NCBI RefSeq assembly: GCF_015351475.1
Contig: NZ_JADKPR010000006.1
Span: forward strand, 62,001 to 126,000
Source of the DNA: Flavobacterium sp. HJJ
Lineage (GTDB): Bacteria > Bacteroidota > Bacteroidia > Flavobacteriales > Flavobacteriaceae
Reading direction: 5' to 3'
Length of the DNA stretch: 64,000 nt
Shown: piece after piece, positions 37,010 through 44,597 of the stretch
Numbering within the stretch: the stretch's first letter is position 1
How the letters are laid out: each line of letters opens with the position of its first letter
Position numbers and translations under genes: made by a program
The notes under the pieces: model-generated
Database searches by the model: none
What the model was told of the DNA's origin: nothing
Seen by the model: the letters and a program-made list of their open reading frames with translations, nothing else

Positions 37010-37510
37010 CTATGCTGCAGGTACTGGCTGGCTGGTTGGAGCGGCTCCTTTGTTTCCTTGATTAGCGAATCGCTGTTTCAGCTGATTTACAATAGGATCT
37101 GTACCTGCAACACCGGCCTCCGAAGCTGAGCCAAAAAGTTTATACAGCATAAGTGCCGAGGAATAGGCTTCGCTGCCCGCCAAAAGCTGGGTGTCTCCCA
37201 GTTTTTCCTGCAATTGATTAACAAGCCCAATGATTTCGTCCAATTGTCCAAACAGTGTTAAGTCGTTTACCATATTTGGCACCGAAATATACGATGGCAA
37301 TAAGCTGTTATTGTTAACTCCTGCTGCAATGGCATCTTCGGTAAAAGCTTTGTTGTTTACATCTATAGTTGGTAACGCGATGCGTTCCTCGGTAGTTAAT
37401 CCTACCAAAAAAGGTAAATTGGTATTGATTGTTTGAAGGGCTGTTTTTACAGCTGTAATCTGTGCCGCCGTTGCAGTAATGTTTAAGCGGTTGTTTGTTA
37501 AGTTTGACAT
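37010..37510 (-). CDS. 166-aa protein of unknown function (module copy 2)
   Basis: Paralogue of the 165-aa protein at 21773-22270. The shared core runs from MSNLxNNRxNxTATAAQ through NLPFLVGLT, NKAFTEDAI, SYxSVxNMxND and LAGSEAYS to IVxQLKxRFA; the tails (APTSQPVPAA here) differ. No signal peptide, membrane helix or catalytic motif is visible. The upstream region has TTGTAAATAATTACTAC, echoing the TTGTAAACTATTAGTAC upstream of copy 1, but no clean TAnnTTTG box. Confidence 0.75.
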   Translation of the reverse strand: MSNLTNNRLNITATAAQITAVKTALQTINTNLPFLVGLTTEERIALPTIDVNNKAFTEDAIAAGVNNNSLLPSYISVPNMVNDLTLFGQLDEIIGLVNQLQEKLGDTQLLAGSEAYSSALMLYKLFGSASEAGVAGTDPIVNQLKQRFANQGNKGAAPTSQPVPAA

Positions 37511-37773
37511 ATTATTTCTGTTAAAATTTAAATACTAATGTAGTAATTATTTACAAAAAAATATGTTTGTGCTAAAAAACTTACTTATATATTATTGAAT
37601 TTGATTTTTATAAGCCAAAAGAGACTCGTAATAATTGCTAAAGAGAGGTTATTTGTTATAATGACCTGCGCTATTTTGAGGACACGAAATGCAATGCCGC
37701 CTATATGTAACGAGAAAATTAATTCATATCCGATCGATCGGATTGTGAACTGCTTTTAGAGGTTCGACTTTTT

Positions 37774-38331
37774 TTAATTTCCTCTTTTATTTTTTTCGTT
37801 AATTCTTTTTTCAATGTTATCCTCAACAATCATAATATCGTCAAATATTTTCCATCCCTTATTGGTTAGAATTGCCTCTATTTCTAGATAATATTTCTCA
37901 TTATCATTTGAATCGATTAATTCTACTAATATTGCTGAATAACTATTGCCAGTATTATTTTCAGTTTCATAAATTATTTTATTAATTGTAGCAGTATTCC
38001 ATTTAGGGTTTTTCTTGCCCCTACAATATTCGCCTGCCAAATCTTCATAACGGCCTTCAATGTTTTTTTGTTCCTCTATTTGTGATAATTTTGCCTCTTC
38101 ATTGAGACTTTTTTTAAATTTAATTTTGCTATAACTTCTTTGTACTTTAATCGCATTTTCATATTCAGATATAGAAGGTACTAGATTGATTAAAGTATTT
38201 ACGTCAGATTGTTGTAAGGACAATACAACTTTTTTTGCTAATTTATCTCTGTCAAGTTTTTGTCCGTATTAACAATTTATCGATGAAATGTATAGTGGTA
38301 ATAATAAAAATATTAAAACTGAGTTTTTCAT
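37774..38331 (-). pseudogene. Secreted hypothetical protein interrupted by an in-frame TAA
   Basis: From the ATG at 38331 the minus strand encodes a clear signal peptide, MKNSVLIFLLLPLYISSINC, then TAA at 38269-38271, and continues in the same frame as YGQKLDRDKLAKKVVLSLQQSD… for 165 more codons to 37774. One changed base separates the signal from the mature protein. The mature part is charged and helical (NWNTATINKIIYETENNTGN-like middle, GWKIFDDIMIVEDNIEKR end) and I do not recognise it. It may be a recent pseudogene or a sequencing error. It lies directly downstream of the cassette run. Confidence 0.65.
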
Positions 38332-38483
38332 TTGTTTTATTAAATTATTGAGCTTACGAGATTCTAACTAAGTTGACCGCTACGTCAGTCTGTGAATAAA
38401 CTCAAAAAAAGGCTTTTAGAATTGTCTGTGTGCGAATTTTTTTTCCGACAGGTATCCGAATAGTTTCTCTTTTTGACTTAGTT

Positions 38484-38623
38484 TTTTCACAGCCTGATGT
38501 CTCGCTGCTTCTCATAAGTTGCGAGCCTCGGAACTGCGTATTTTCTGCTAAGATAAGTTTTCTTGCGAAAGATAAACGCGTACGGCTTGCATAAAATTAG
38601 CAATAGCGCAAAGGCTGTTAGCA
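38484..38623 (-). repeat. attC-like site 5 (degenerate)
   Basis: The right core GTTAGCA (38617-38623) is TGCTAAC on the minus strand and complements the GTTAGCG that opens the DUF4386 cassette at six of seven positions. AGCCTTTGCGC…TTGC on one arm faces GCAGCGAGACATCAGGCT on the other, but the far core reads GTG in place of GTT. It seems to be a decayed attC ending the last cassette. Confidence 0.5.
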
Positions 38624-38657
38624 GTTCAAGCTTCTTTATGAGGTCTATTTTTCTAGT

Positions 38658-39362
38658 TTAATTTTTATTCGATTGTTTATACTTTGAAGTGTCTATGCCT
38701 TTTATTAGCAGCCACAAACACAATGACAATTCGCCAATAAAAATTGGTATGGCAAGATATACAAACATTGGATTTTCGAATCCTTTGGAAAGAAACATTG
38801 TGAAACTATTAATTAAGTAACACAAACCAGCTATTGCATAAAGCACTCCCAATATTTTGGGCAGTAAATTTGATTTGAAAATTAGAAAACCGATTATCAA
38901 ACAGTAAAAGCCAAAAAACACTAATCCAATTCCGTAACCTTGTGCTTGAATATTTAAAGATAACAAAGAAAGTGTGGCTAGCTGATTAGGATGGAACGTG
39001 TTAAGATAAGTTTCGTTACTTAAAATTAAAAGCGGAGAAATTTGATTTAGAAGATTAACAGCAATAATTGCAGTTTGGATAATTACAAAAGCCAATGCAA
39101 TTTGTACCAATAATTTATTTACACGTTTGAAAAAATAATAAATGATTAATATGGTTGGTAAACCGACTGCAAAGTTGACAATGTCTGCTGCGAAACCCCA
39201 ACGAAATAGCATTTCGTGAGTCTGAATGTTTTGAGCAGTAGCCAAAGCATCATTCGGAACTTTTAACGCTTGCCTTACAAACACTTCGGAAAATAATCCT
39301 GTTGCAATTACAATTAAATAGCATAAGCCTGCTATACGAGCTAAATTTTTATCTGAAATCAT
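38658..39362 (-). CDS. DUF4386 family membrane protein (cassette E)
   Basis: A 234-residue integral membrane protein of the DUF4386 family, with about seven hydrophobic helices and the family opening NLARIAGLCYLIVIATGLFSEVFVR, followed by LFRWGFAADIVNFAVGLPTILIIYYFF. Function unknown. It is the single gene of a cassette bounded by GTTAGCG at the promoter side and TGCTAAC after its end, with attC-like sites on both sides. Membrane proteins of this size are common as integron cassette cargo. Confidence 0.85.
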   Translation of the reverse strand: MISDKNLARIAGLCYLIVIATGLFSEVFVRQALKVPNDALATAQNIQTHEMLFRWGFAADIVNFAVGLPTILIIYYFFKRVNKLLVQIALAFVIIQTAIIAVNLLNQISPLLILSNETYLNTFHPNQLATLSLLSLNIQAQGYGIGLVFFGFYCLIIGFLIFKSNLLPKILGVLYAIAGLCYLINSFTMFLSKGFENPMFVYLAIPIFIGELSLCLWLLIKGIDTSKYKQSNKN

Positions 39363-39421
39363 TTTTTTGTCTTAAAAATTGTGTTAGATTCATGAATTTT
39401 CCTGCTTCTGCTTAGCCTGAC

Positions 39422-39552
39422 CGCTAACGTTCTGGTATTACAGCGTGTTTGGGGTTAAATTAAGCCTTATTTTCGGATTTGCCAAATCATTAGATACAAG
39501 ACCATTTTGAAATTATGCCAATTGTTCAAATCTCTTGTAGCAAGTGTTACCT
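39422..39552 (-). repeat. attC-like site 4
   Basis: 131 bp between GTTACCT (39546-39552) and CGCTAAC (39422-39428). Its right half, TTCAAATCTCTTGTAGCAAGTG, is almost the same as in sites 1 and 2; the left half, TTCTGGTATTACAGCG, differs, so it may be a hybrid of two sites. The stop codon of the neighbouring gene falls in its outer core. Confidence 0.75.
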
Positions 39553-40116
39553 GCTGGCTTTCTTCGTTGTTCCGTCATCGTTTATATATTTAAATTGATG
39601 TTCTTGATTAATAATTTTCCCACCTGTTTGCAAAAAACTTCCAAATAATCCTCGCCAATCTTCAATATCATTTTCTTCACTTGTGTCCCAACGAATTTGC
39701 CCATACATTTCATTGTCAGTAGTTTTGTCTAACACTACGCCAAATTCACCGTTTGATAAAACTTTTGTTCCCTTTACAAAGTCTCGATTTCTTTTCCACT
39801 TGTCAGTTATACGAAAGATATTTTTTCCCAATTCTTCCTCTTTCTGTCCAAATATATCCCATTCTTTTGTCGGTGCAAACCATTCCCAAATCCTTGTGAA
39901 GTCTGCTACATTATCTCCCTTTACTTCATATAATTCTTCAGTAAAATCGTTTTTGAATTTCAGAAATTTGTCATCGCTTTTATAATTTTCAATATCTCCC
40001 AAAATTCTTTCGGCTTTGTGTAAGTCGTTAAACAACTCAAACAATTCCCATTTTTTCCAATAGTCAAATTTAGAAAGTTTGTCAGGATTTCGCTTTTGAA
40101 AAAATCTTTTGAACAT
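39547..40116 (-). CDS. 189-aa hypothetical protein (cassette D)
   Basis: A cytoplasmic, highly charged protein that I do not recognise. Landmarks are the N-terminal FFQKRNPDKLSKFDYWKKWELFELF, WEWFAPTKEWDIFGQ in the middle, and a small beta-rich C-terminal half (GTKVLSNGEFGVVLDKTTDNEMYGQIRWD). Its stop codon TAA is part of the AGGTAAC core of attC site 4, a common feature of tightly packed integron cassettes. It lies between attC-like sites 3 and 4 and is the only gene of its cassette. Confidence 0.7.
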   Translation of the reverse strand: MFKRFFQKRNPDKLSKFDYWKKWELFELFNDLHKAERILGDIENYKSDDKFLKFKNDFTEELYEVKGDNVADFTRIWEWFAPTKEWDIFGQKEEELGKNIFRITDKWKRNRDFVKGTKVLSNGEFGVVLDKTTDNEMYGQIRWDTSEENDIEDWRGLFGSFLQTGGKIINQEHQFKYINDDGTTKKASR

Positions 40117-40136
40117 AATGTTTCTTTTAAGCTTGC

Positions 40137-40269
40137 AGGTAACGTTTGGCTAGTAGGCGATGGTCGGGCTTAAGTAAGCGTAATATTTCAGTTAATTACT
40201 ATTTTTCCAAGTACAAAACTATTTTTAAATTAAGTCTAATTCCCGACTATTGCTTACTAGCGGTTAGCG
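40137..40269 (-). repeat. attC-like site 3
   Basis: 133 bp between GTTAGCG (40263-40269) and AGGTAAC (40137-40143). The arms GGCTAGTAGGCGATGGTCGGG and CCCGACTATTGCTTACTAG pair with bulged bases around an unpaired middle, the expected attC fold. Its sequence differs from sites 1, 2 and 4, but the length is the same as sites 1 and 2. Confidence 0.8.
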
Positions 40270-40289
40270 ATAGGTTCTTGTCTGCAGAG

Positions 40290-40775
40290 TTAACAACCAC
40301 ATTCTCCATAAAACGTCTTTGTGATTGTTTTTCCATTTTTGTCTGTCAATTTAATTGTTCCGCTTTTTAACCATGTTTCGTCACCGCTTTGTTTTCCATC
40401 TTTAGATTCAATTGTCATTTCGTAATTCTCGCTTTTATATTTCGCTTTTAAGTTTGATGAATCAATCTCCTTAAAGTCAGTCTGCGAGAATTTTGTCAGA
40501 ACGCCATTGATTTTTAAAAAAGAAGTCTGAGCGAAATCATTCATATAGATATATTCGCCTTTTTTAAATTCTGTCGAGTCATTAGAAAAATAACAAGAAC
40601 AGCCATCTATTTCTGGAGGAAAAGTCGAAAACGTATCAATAGTTAAAGTTTTTCTTTCAGATATTTTATTTTCCGCTTGACTTACATTTTTGTTGGAATT
40701 ATTTTGTCTGCACGCGAATAATGTTAGCATAACTAATATTAGAAATATTGAAAGAGATTTAGTTTTATATGTCAT
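40290..40775 (-). CDS. Small lipoprotein of unknown function (cassette C)
   Basis: A 161-residue lipoprotein from the ATG at 40775; an upstream TTG would lie in the attC core and is rejected. The signal KTKSLSIFLILVMLTLFAC ends in an SPII site with Cys at about 22, followed by RQNNSNKN. The mature part has Cys pairs in DGCSCYF and the final GECGC, and a repetitive FLKINGVLTKF…EMTIESKDGKQSGDETW beta-rich body. Role unknown. Sole gene of its cassette, bounded by TATCGCCAAC and GTTAGCGATA. Confidence 0.75.
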   Translation of the reverse strand: MTYKTKSLSIFLILVMLTLFACRQNNSNKNVSQAENKISERKTLTIDTFSTFPPEIDGCSCYFSNDSTEFKKGEYIYMNDFAQTSFLKINGVLTKFSQTDFKEIDSSNLKAKYKSENYEMTIESKDGKQSGDETWLKSGTIKLTDKNGKTITKTFYGECGC

Positions 40776-40808
40776 TATTTTTTTTGTTGTGTCGTTCAGC
40801 AAACTTAT

Positions 40809-40941
40809 CGCCAACGTCCCCTTGCTACAAGAGGTTTGGGATTAAATTAAGCCTTGTTTTCGGATTTGCCTAAACTTCCCAAATACAAGACCTTTTTTAA
40901 ATTAAGCCAAATGCCCAAATCTCTTGTAGCAAGTGTTATGT
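40809..40941 (-). repeat. attC-like site 2
   Basis: 133 bp between GTTATGT (40935-40941) and CGCCAAC (40809-40815). A perfect 13-bp outer arm, CTTGCTACAAGAG with CTCTTGTAGCAAG, is followed by TTTGGG/CCCAAA and an AT-rich unpaired centre holding TTTTCGGATTTGCC. Nearly identical to site 1. Confidence 0.88.
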
Positions 40942-40951
40942 GCAGTTCTTT

Positions 40952-41818
40952 TTATCTATATGATGCTGTTGAATTTCTTAACTTAACGTTAGGAATTCCT
41001 AAAGTCTCTAAATAAACAGCAATTGCTGTCAATCTTGAATCATTTTTGGGTCCCAAAATGACTTCCTTAATAGGATTATCTCCATTTTTATTTATGAAGT
41101 TAAAATCTATATATGGAATAGGTAAATTTTTAGCCATTCTAAATTTAACTTCTTGTCCATCATAATCTTCACCAAAATAAGTACCACCTTTATCTACAAG
41201 TTTTAAATACGTATTACTTTCTTCAAATGTTAAAATATGTATTAATCTCACTTCTTTTTCCTCTTTAAAGGCTGGGTTTTTAAATGAAGTTAAATCAGCA
41301 CTTAATAAAGCACATATTTCGAAAAAATCTTTACCATATCTTTCATCTTCTTTAGCTTCGCTTTCAAATTTATATATTTTTCTTAATATATCTATGATTT
41401 CTGCAATTTGCTTCTTCTCATCATATAAAACTTTTAAAGGTGTGCTGGGTAAGCCTAAAATATGTCTAGCATCAAATCCAATACAGTAGCCATTACCATC
41501 ATCTGCATAAGCTCGCCATTGACTTAGGACATCTCCCTCCAACGAAAAACAGCTTGCAAGAAAATTAAAACTTAAGCTTGAACCACTTATAATTTCATCA
41601 ACTTTGTTTAAGAATTCTTCGGTAACTTCATCAAAAATCTCATTTGCGGCTTTTTGCCATATTTGATATCCCCAATGAATCTCTAAAAAATCATTCATTG
41701 AAAATAAATCACTAAATCTAACTGTATTATTTGTGCAAATTGAATGAAAAGTTTCTGCTGAACAATAATGATATATTAAATCATTTTTTCGCGGTCTAAA
41801 ATATCTTTTTATTAGCAT
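40952..41818 (-). CDS. DUF2971 domain protein (cassette B)
   Basis: A 288-residue cytoplasmic protein of the DUF2971 family, recognised by LIYHYCSAETFHSICTNNTVRFSDLFSMNDFLEIHWG near the start, CFSLEGDVLSQWRAYADDGNGYCIGFD in the middle, and PIKEVILGPKN near the end. The family is common in accessory regions and near defence genes but has no assigned activity. It is the only gene of a cassette bounded by GCACATAAC and GTTATGTGC, with almost identical attC-like sites on both sides. Confidence 0.85.
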   Translation of the reverse strand: MLIKRYFRPRKNDLIYHYCSAETFHSICTNNTVRFSDLFSMNDFLEIHWGYQIWQKAANEIFDEVTEEFLNKVDEIISGSSLSFNFLASCFSLEGDVLSQWRAYADDGNGYCIGFDARHILGLPSTPLKVLYDEKKQIAEIIDILRKIYKFESEAKEDERYGKDFFEICALLSADLTSFKNPAFKEEKEVRLIHILTFEESNTYLKLVDKGGTYFGEDYDGQEVKFRMAKNLPIPYIDFNFINKNGDNPIKEVILGPKNDSRLTAIAVYLETLGIPNVKLRNSTASYR

Positions 41819-41843
41819 TTATGTCTGGTTTAGGTAGAATTGC

Positions 41844-41976
41844 ACATAACGTTCCCTTGCTACAAGAGGTTTGGGATTAAATTAAGCCTTATTTTCGGAT
41901 TTGCCTAAACATTCCAAATACAAGACCATTTTTAAATTATGCCAATTGCCCAAATCTCTTGTAGCAAGTGTTAGGC
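41844..41976 (-). repeat. attC-like site 1
   Basis: 133 bp between GTTAGGC (41970-41976; GCCTAAC on the minus strand, a full RYYYAAC match) and ACATAAC (41844-41850). It has the same 13-bp outer arms and TTTGGG/CCCAAA inner arms as site 2. Confidence 0.9.
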
Positions 41977-42115
41977 GACGTAACAATATGTGCAAAATTT
42001 ATCCGCATCGATCTTTTAGAAGTTCCTCTTAATTTTTTTTCTCGTGTTTATAAACAGTATTTCGGTTAATGCTAACTTCACTAAAAAGATTGAAGCGTTT
42101 ATTGTGCCATCTCAT

Positions 42116-42397
42116 TTAGTTTTCTTTAGGGTAAAAAAAATAGCCCTTCGAGAGGGCTATTATATAATGATGGTTTTCAGAGGATACTAACTGATTTTTT
42201 GTTCTTAGTGTTTCTTTATTTTCTGTAATCTTTAATTGTTTTTCTTCCATTTTCGCCTCCATTTCTTTACTTGTATTATTTATTTTTGCATTATTGTATT
42301 CTGTTTGGCTCGTTTTAATTAGCTCTTTTGTTGCATTGTAAGAGTGATGCGCATACATCATTGTTAAATAAGAATAAAACACTATAATTAAGAACAT
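42116..42397 (-). CDS. 93-aa hypothetical protein with N-terminal membrane helix (cassette A)
   Basis: Starts at the ATG at 42397 (MFLIIVFYSYLTMMYAHHS), because an upstream TTG at 42448 lies inside the promoter. The N-terminus is a membrane helix or uncleaved signal; the rest is a Lys/Glu/Thr-rich helix, likely coiled coil (KTSQTEYNNAKINNTSKEMEAKMEEKQLKITENKETL). The last 20 codons run through a strong terminator hairpin, which casts doubt on the 3' end or on the frame itself. It sits in a cassette with its own promoter, unusual for integron cassettes. Confidence 0.5.
   Translation of the reverse strand: MFLIIVFYSYLTMMYAHHSYNATKELIKTSQTEYNNAKINNTSKEMEAKMEEKQLKITENKETLRTKNQLVSSENHHYIIALSKGYFFYPKEN
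42133..42160 (-). terminator. Terminator overlapping the end of the 93-aa frame
   Basis: On the minus strand an 8-bp stem, ATAGCCCT with its complement, around TCGAG-type loop, then eight Ts. It sits before the predicted stop of the 93-aa gene. Confidence 0.8.
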
Positions 42398-42445
42398 ATT
42401 CAGTTTTCTCAATCTCTGGGCCCAGTTGCCTGAATGATTGAAATA

Positions 42446-42476
42446 CAAAGGTACTAAATAACTAATTTATTTGCAA
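42446..42476 (-). promoter_or_regulatory. Promoter inside cassette A
   Basis: On the minus strand TTG (42474-42476), 20 bp, TACCTTTG (42446-42453), 49 bp before the 93-aa start. It could drive the downstream cassettes only if the terminator at 42133 is passed. Confidence 0.65.
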
Positions 42477-42595
42477 GTTTTATACTAACAATTTATGTTG
42501 GTTAAGCTACATTTACCTTTCCTTGAAAAAATATAGTCAGTATTATTCTCTGTTTATATTTTCTGAAGAACTCTCACTGGTTTTTTAGTTATGTC

Positions 42596-42685
42596 GCCTA
42601 ACTCATAAATATACGCTATACAGTTACATATAACTACCCAAAAAAATAAGCAGCTTGACGCAACTACAATAGCGTATTATATTTT
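42596..42685 (-). repeat. attC-like site 0, right end of the cassette run
   Basis: GCCTAAC (42596-42602; GTTAGGC on the minus strand) opens cassette A. Beyond it ATACGCTAT (42611-42619) pairs with ATAGCGTAT (42669-42677), with AGTT/AACT inside. It looks like a shorter, roughly 90-bp attC of a lost cassette, or an attI remnant. The outer core is degenerate. Confidence 0.5.
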
Positions 42686-42875
42686 GTGAAAATAATAAAA
42701 ATAGTTAAGCAATGAATAAAAGGTTTTTATTAATAAGTTACTTTTTATTTTAAAGTTCCTACCGCGTCACGCCCAAAGTAATTGTATACTGCAGATTTTA
42801 GAGTAAAGGATTCAAGTTTTAGAAAATAAAAAAAATCCGCCAAGTTACTGGAACGAGACGGATTTCGATAGCACA

Positions 42876-42941
42876 CAGGCTGGGATGATTTTATTATCTA
42901 AAAAACTAAAATTAAAAACTAAAAGAGCAGTTCCCAGCCTG
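42876..42941. repeat. Inverted repeat downstream of the GAPDH gene
   Basis: CAGGCTGGGA (42876-42885) and TCCCAGCCTG (42932-42941) are perfect inverted copies 46 bp apart, just after the GAPDH stop on the minus strand. A second weak hairpin, AATCCG…CGGATT, lies at about 42834-42864. The wide loop makes a classical terminator unlikely. The remaining 42686-42833 is AT-rich with nothing recognised. Confidence 0.45.
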
Positions 42942-42953
42942 CAATTGGTTTGG

Positions 42954-44402
42954 CTAGTAATAAGTGAATCGTCTTACTTTGGCAATGTATTTAGCAAGCC
43001 GGATGACCTGATGGCTGTAGCCGTATTCGTTGTCATACCAAATATAAAGGACTATGTTTTTTCCGTCTTTCGAAACGATGGTGGCGCTGCTGTCGTAGAT
43101 AGATGGCGCTGAGGTTCCCACTATATCCGACGATACTAATTCGTTATTCAGCGAATATTTGATCTGCTCTACCAATTCGCCTTCCAGGGCGTATTTTTTC
43201 ATGATGGCGTTGATGGCTTCTACTGAAGTTTCGGTGTTTACTTCCAGATTCAGCACCACCAAAGAACCGTTCGGAACCGGAACACGTATCGCGTTTGAGG
43301 TTAGTTTACCTTCCAATGATGGTAAGGCTTTGGCAACTGCGGAACCGGCACCTGTTTCGGTAATAACCATGTTTAGTGCGGCTGCTCTGCCACGGCGGTA
43401 TTTGTTGTGCATATTATCGACAAGATTTTGGTCGTTTGTGTAGGCGTGAATCGTTTCTAAGTGTCCTTTTGTAACGCCCAGAGTATCTTCAATTGCTTTT
43501 AGAATTGGAGTAATGGCGTTGGTTGTGCAGGAAGCAGCAGAGAAAATGTCGATTTCATCTGGATTGTATTCGTTTTGATTGACACCGTGAACGATGTTTG
43601 GGATTCCTTTTCCAGGAGCAGTAAGCAATACTTTGGCAACTCCTTTGGAAGCCAGGTGACGGCTCAGAGCTTCTTTGGTTGTGAAAGCACCTGTGTTATC
43701 AATGACAAGGGCTTTGTCAATTCCGTAGTGGGTATAGTCAATTTCTTCGGGAGTGTTTGCGGTAATGACATGAACGGTTGTGCCGTTGATGATCAGGGCA
43801 TTGTTGGCTGCATCGGCAATAACCGATCCTTGAAAATCGCCGTGAATGGAGTCGTAACGCAATAGCGAAGCTCTTTTCTCTAAACTGTTTGCATCGTTTT
43901 TGTCTCTGGTTACAATGGCTCTCAGGCGCAACTGCTGTCCTTTGCCAGTTCGGGACATGAGTTCCCGCGCTAATAATCGTCCGATACGGCCAAAACCATA
44001 AAGGACAACATCTTTTGGTTTTATTTCTTTGGATGATTTTGCCTTTTTTAATTTATGTAAAACAAAATGTCTGACATCTGGGTATTTTTCGTCTTCTAGC
44101 CGGTATTCGTAAGTCAGTTTACCAATGTCTAATTTGGACGGGGGTAAATCTAAAGTCAAAATTACATTAGCGATTTCTACAGAATCGGAAACTGAAATGG
44201 GTTTGCCTACAAATTTAGCTGCGTATTCATGCAGGTTGATAATCTCGCTTACATTTCGGTCTATTAACTCATTGCGGAACAAAACCAGTTCTATGGATTT
44301 TTCATACCATAAATCGCTGATGATTTTAATTAATTCTATTCCTGAACGTCTTCTGTCGGCTTGTAACAAAACCTCTTTTTCGTATAAATCCATGTTAGTC
44401 AT
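42954..44402 (-). CDS. Glyceraldehyde-3-phosphate dehydrogenase, long type
   Basis: GAPDH of 482 residues, about 145 longer than the classical enzyme because of an N-terminal extension (1-125, helical, DLYEKEVLLQADRRRSGIELIKIISDLWYEKSIEL). The core has the cofactor motif LYGFGRIGRLLARE near 130, catalytic Cys near 291 in AASCTTNAITPILK, and WYDNEYGYSHQVIRL at the end. This long form is known in Bacteroidota next to a separate ordinary GAPDH; which direction it favours is not decided by sequence. A promoter element lies at 44482-44489. Confidence 0.92.
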   Translation of the reverse strand: MTNMDLYEKEVLLQADRRRSGIELIKIISDLWYEKSIELVLFRNELIDRNVSEIINLHEYAAKFVGKPISVSDSVEIANVILTLDLPPSKLDIGKLTYEYRLEDEKYPDVRHFVLHKLKKAKSSKEIKPKDVVLYGFGRIGRLLARELMSRTGKGQQLRLRAIVTRDKNDANSLEKRASLLRYDSIHGDFQGSVIADAANNALIINGTTVHVITANTPEEIDYTHYGIDKALVIDNTGAFTTKEALSRHLASKGVAKVLLTAPGKGIPNIVHGVNQNEYNPDEIDIFSAASCTTNAITPILKAIEDTLGVTKGHLETIHAYTNDQNLVDNMHNKYRRGRAAALNMVITETGAGSAVAKALPSLEGKLTSNAIRVPVPNGSLVVLNLEVNTETSVEAINAIMKKYALEGELVEQIKYSLNNELVSSDIVGTSAPSIYDSSATIVSKDGKNIVLYIWYDNEYGYSHQVIRLAKYIAKVRRFTYY

Positions 44403-44481
44403 ATTGAAAAATTTGTATTTGCTGAATTGATTTTTAATAATAAAAACAATGATAATTGTTGTAAATTTTTAAAATTTGGTG

Positions 44482-44489
44482 CAAAAATA
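44482..44489 (-). promoter_or_regulatory. GAPDH promoter -7 element
   Basis: On the minus strand TATTTTTG matches TAnnTTTG, 80 bp before the start; no certain -33 box. Confidence 0.45.
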
Positions 44490-44534
44490 CTTATTTCAAT
44501 CGATTTCGTAACTTTTTTTATTGATTTTTTCAAA

Positions 44535-44565
44535 TAAAAAAGCCAGCATGCAAATGCAGGCTGGC
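44535..44565 (-). terminator. Terminator after the DUF1640-like gene
   Basis: On the minus strand GCCAGC…GCTGGC with an inner TGCA pair, followed by TTTTTTA. Confidence 0.75.
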
Positions 44566-44597
44566 ATATTGTTGTTTTGAGATTGATTCTGAAAAGT

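Noticed and set aside
38484..42685. Ordinary transcription terminators between small genes
   Set aside because: The palindromes are about 130 bp with bulges, have GTT/AAC cores and lack T-runs, and the cores match pairwise around each gene.
42954..44402. Integron integrase hidden near the right end of the cassette run
   Set aside because: The gene there is GAPDH; I found no tyrosine recombinase motif (R…HxxR…Y) on either strand.
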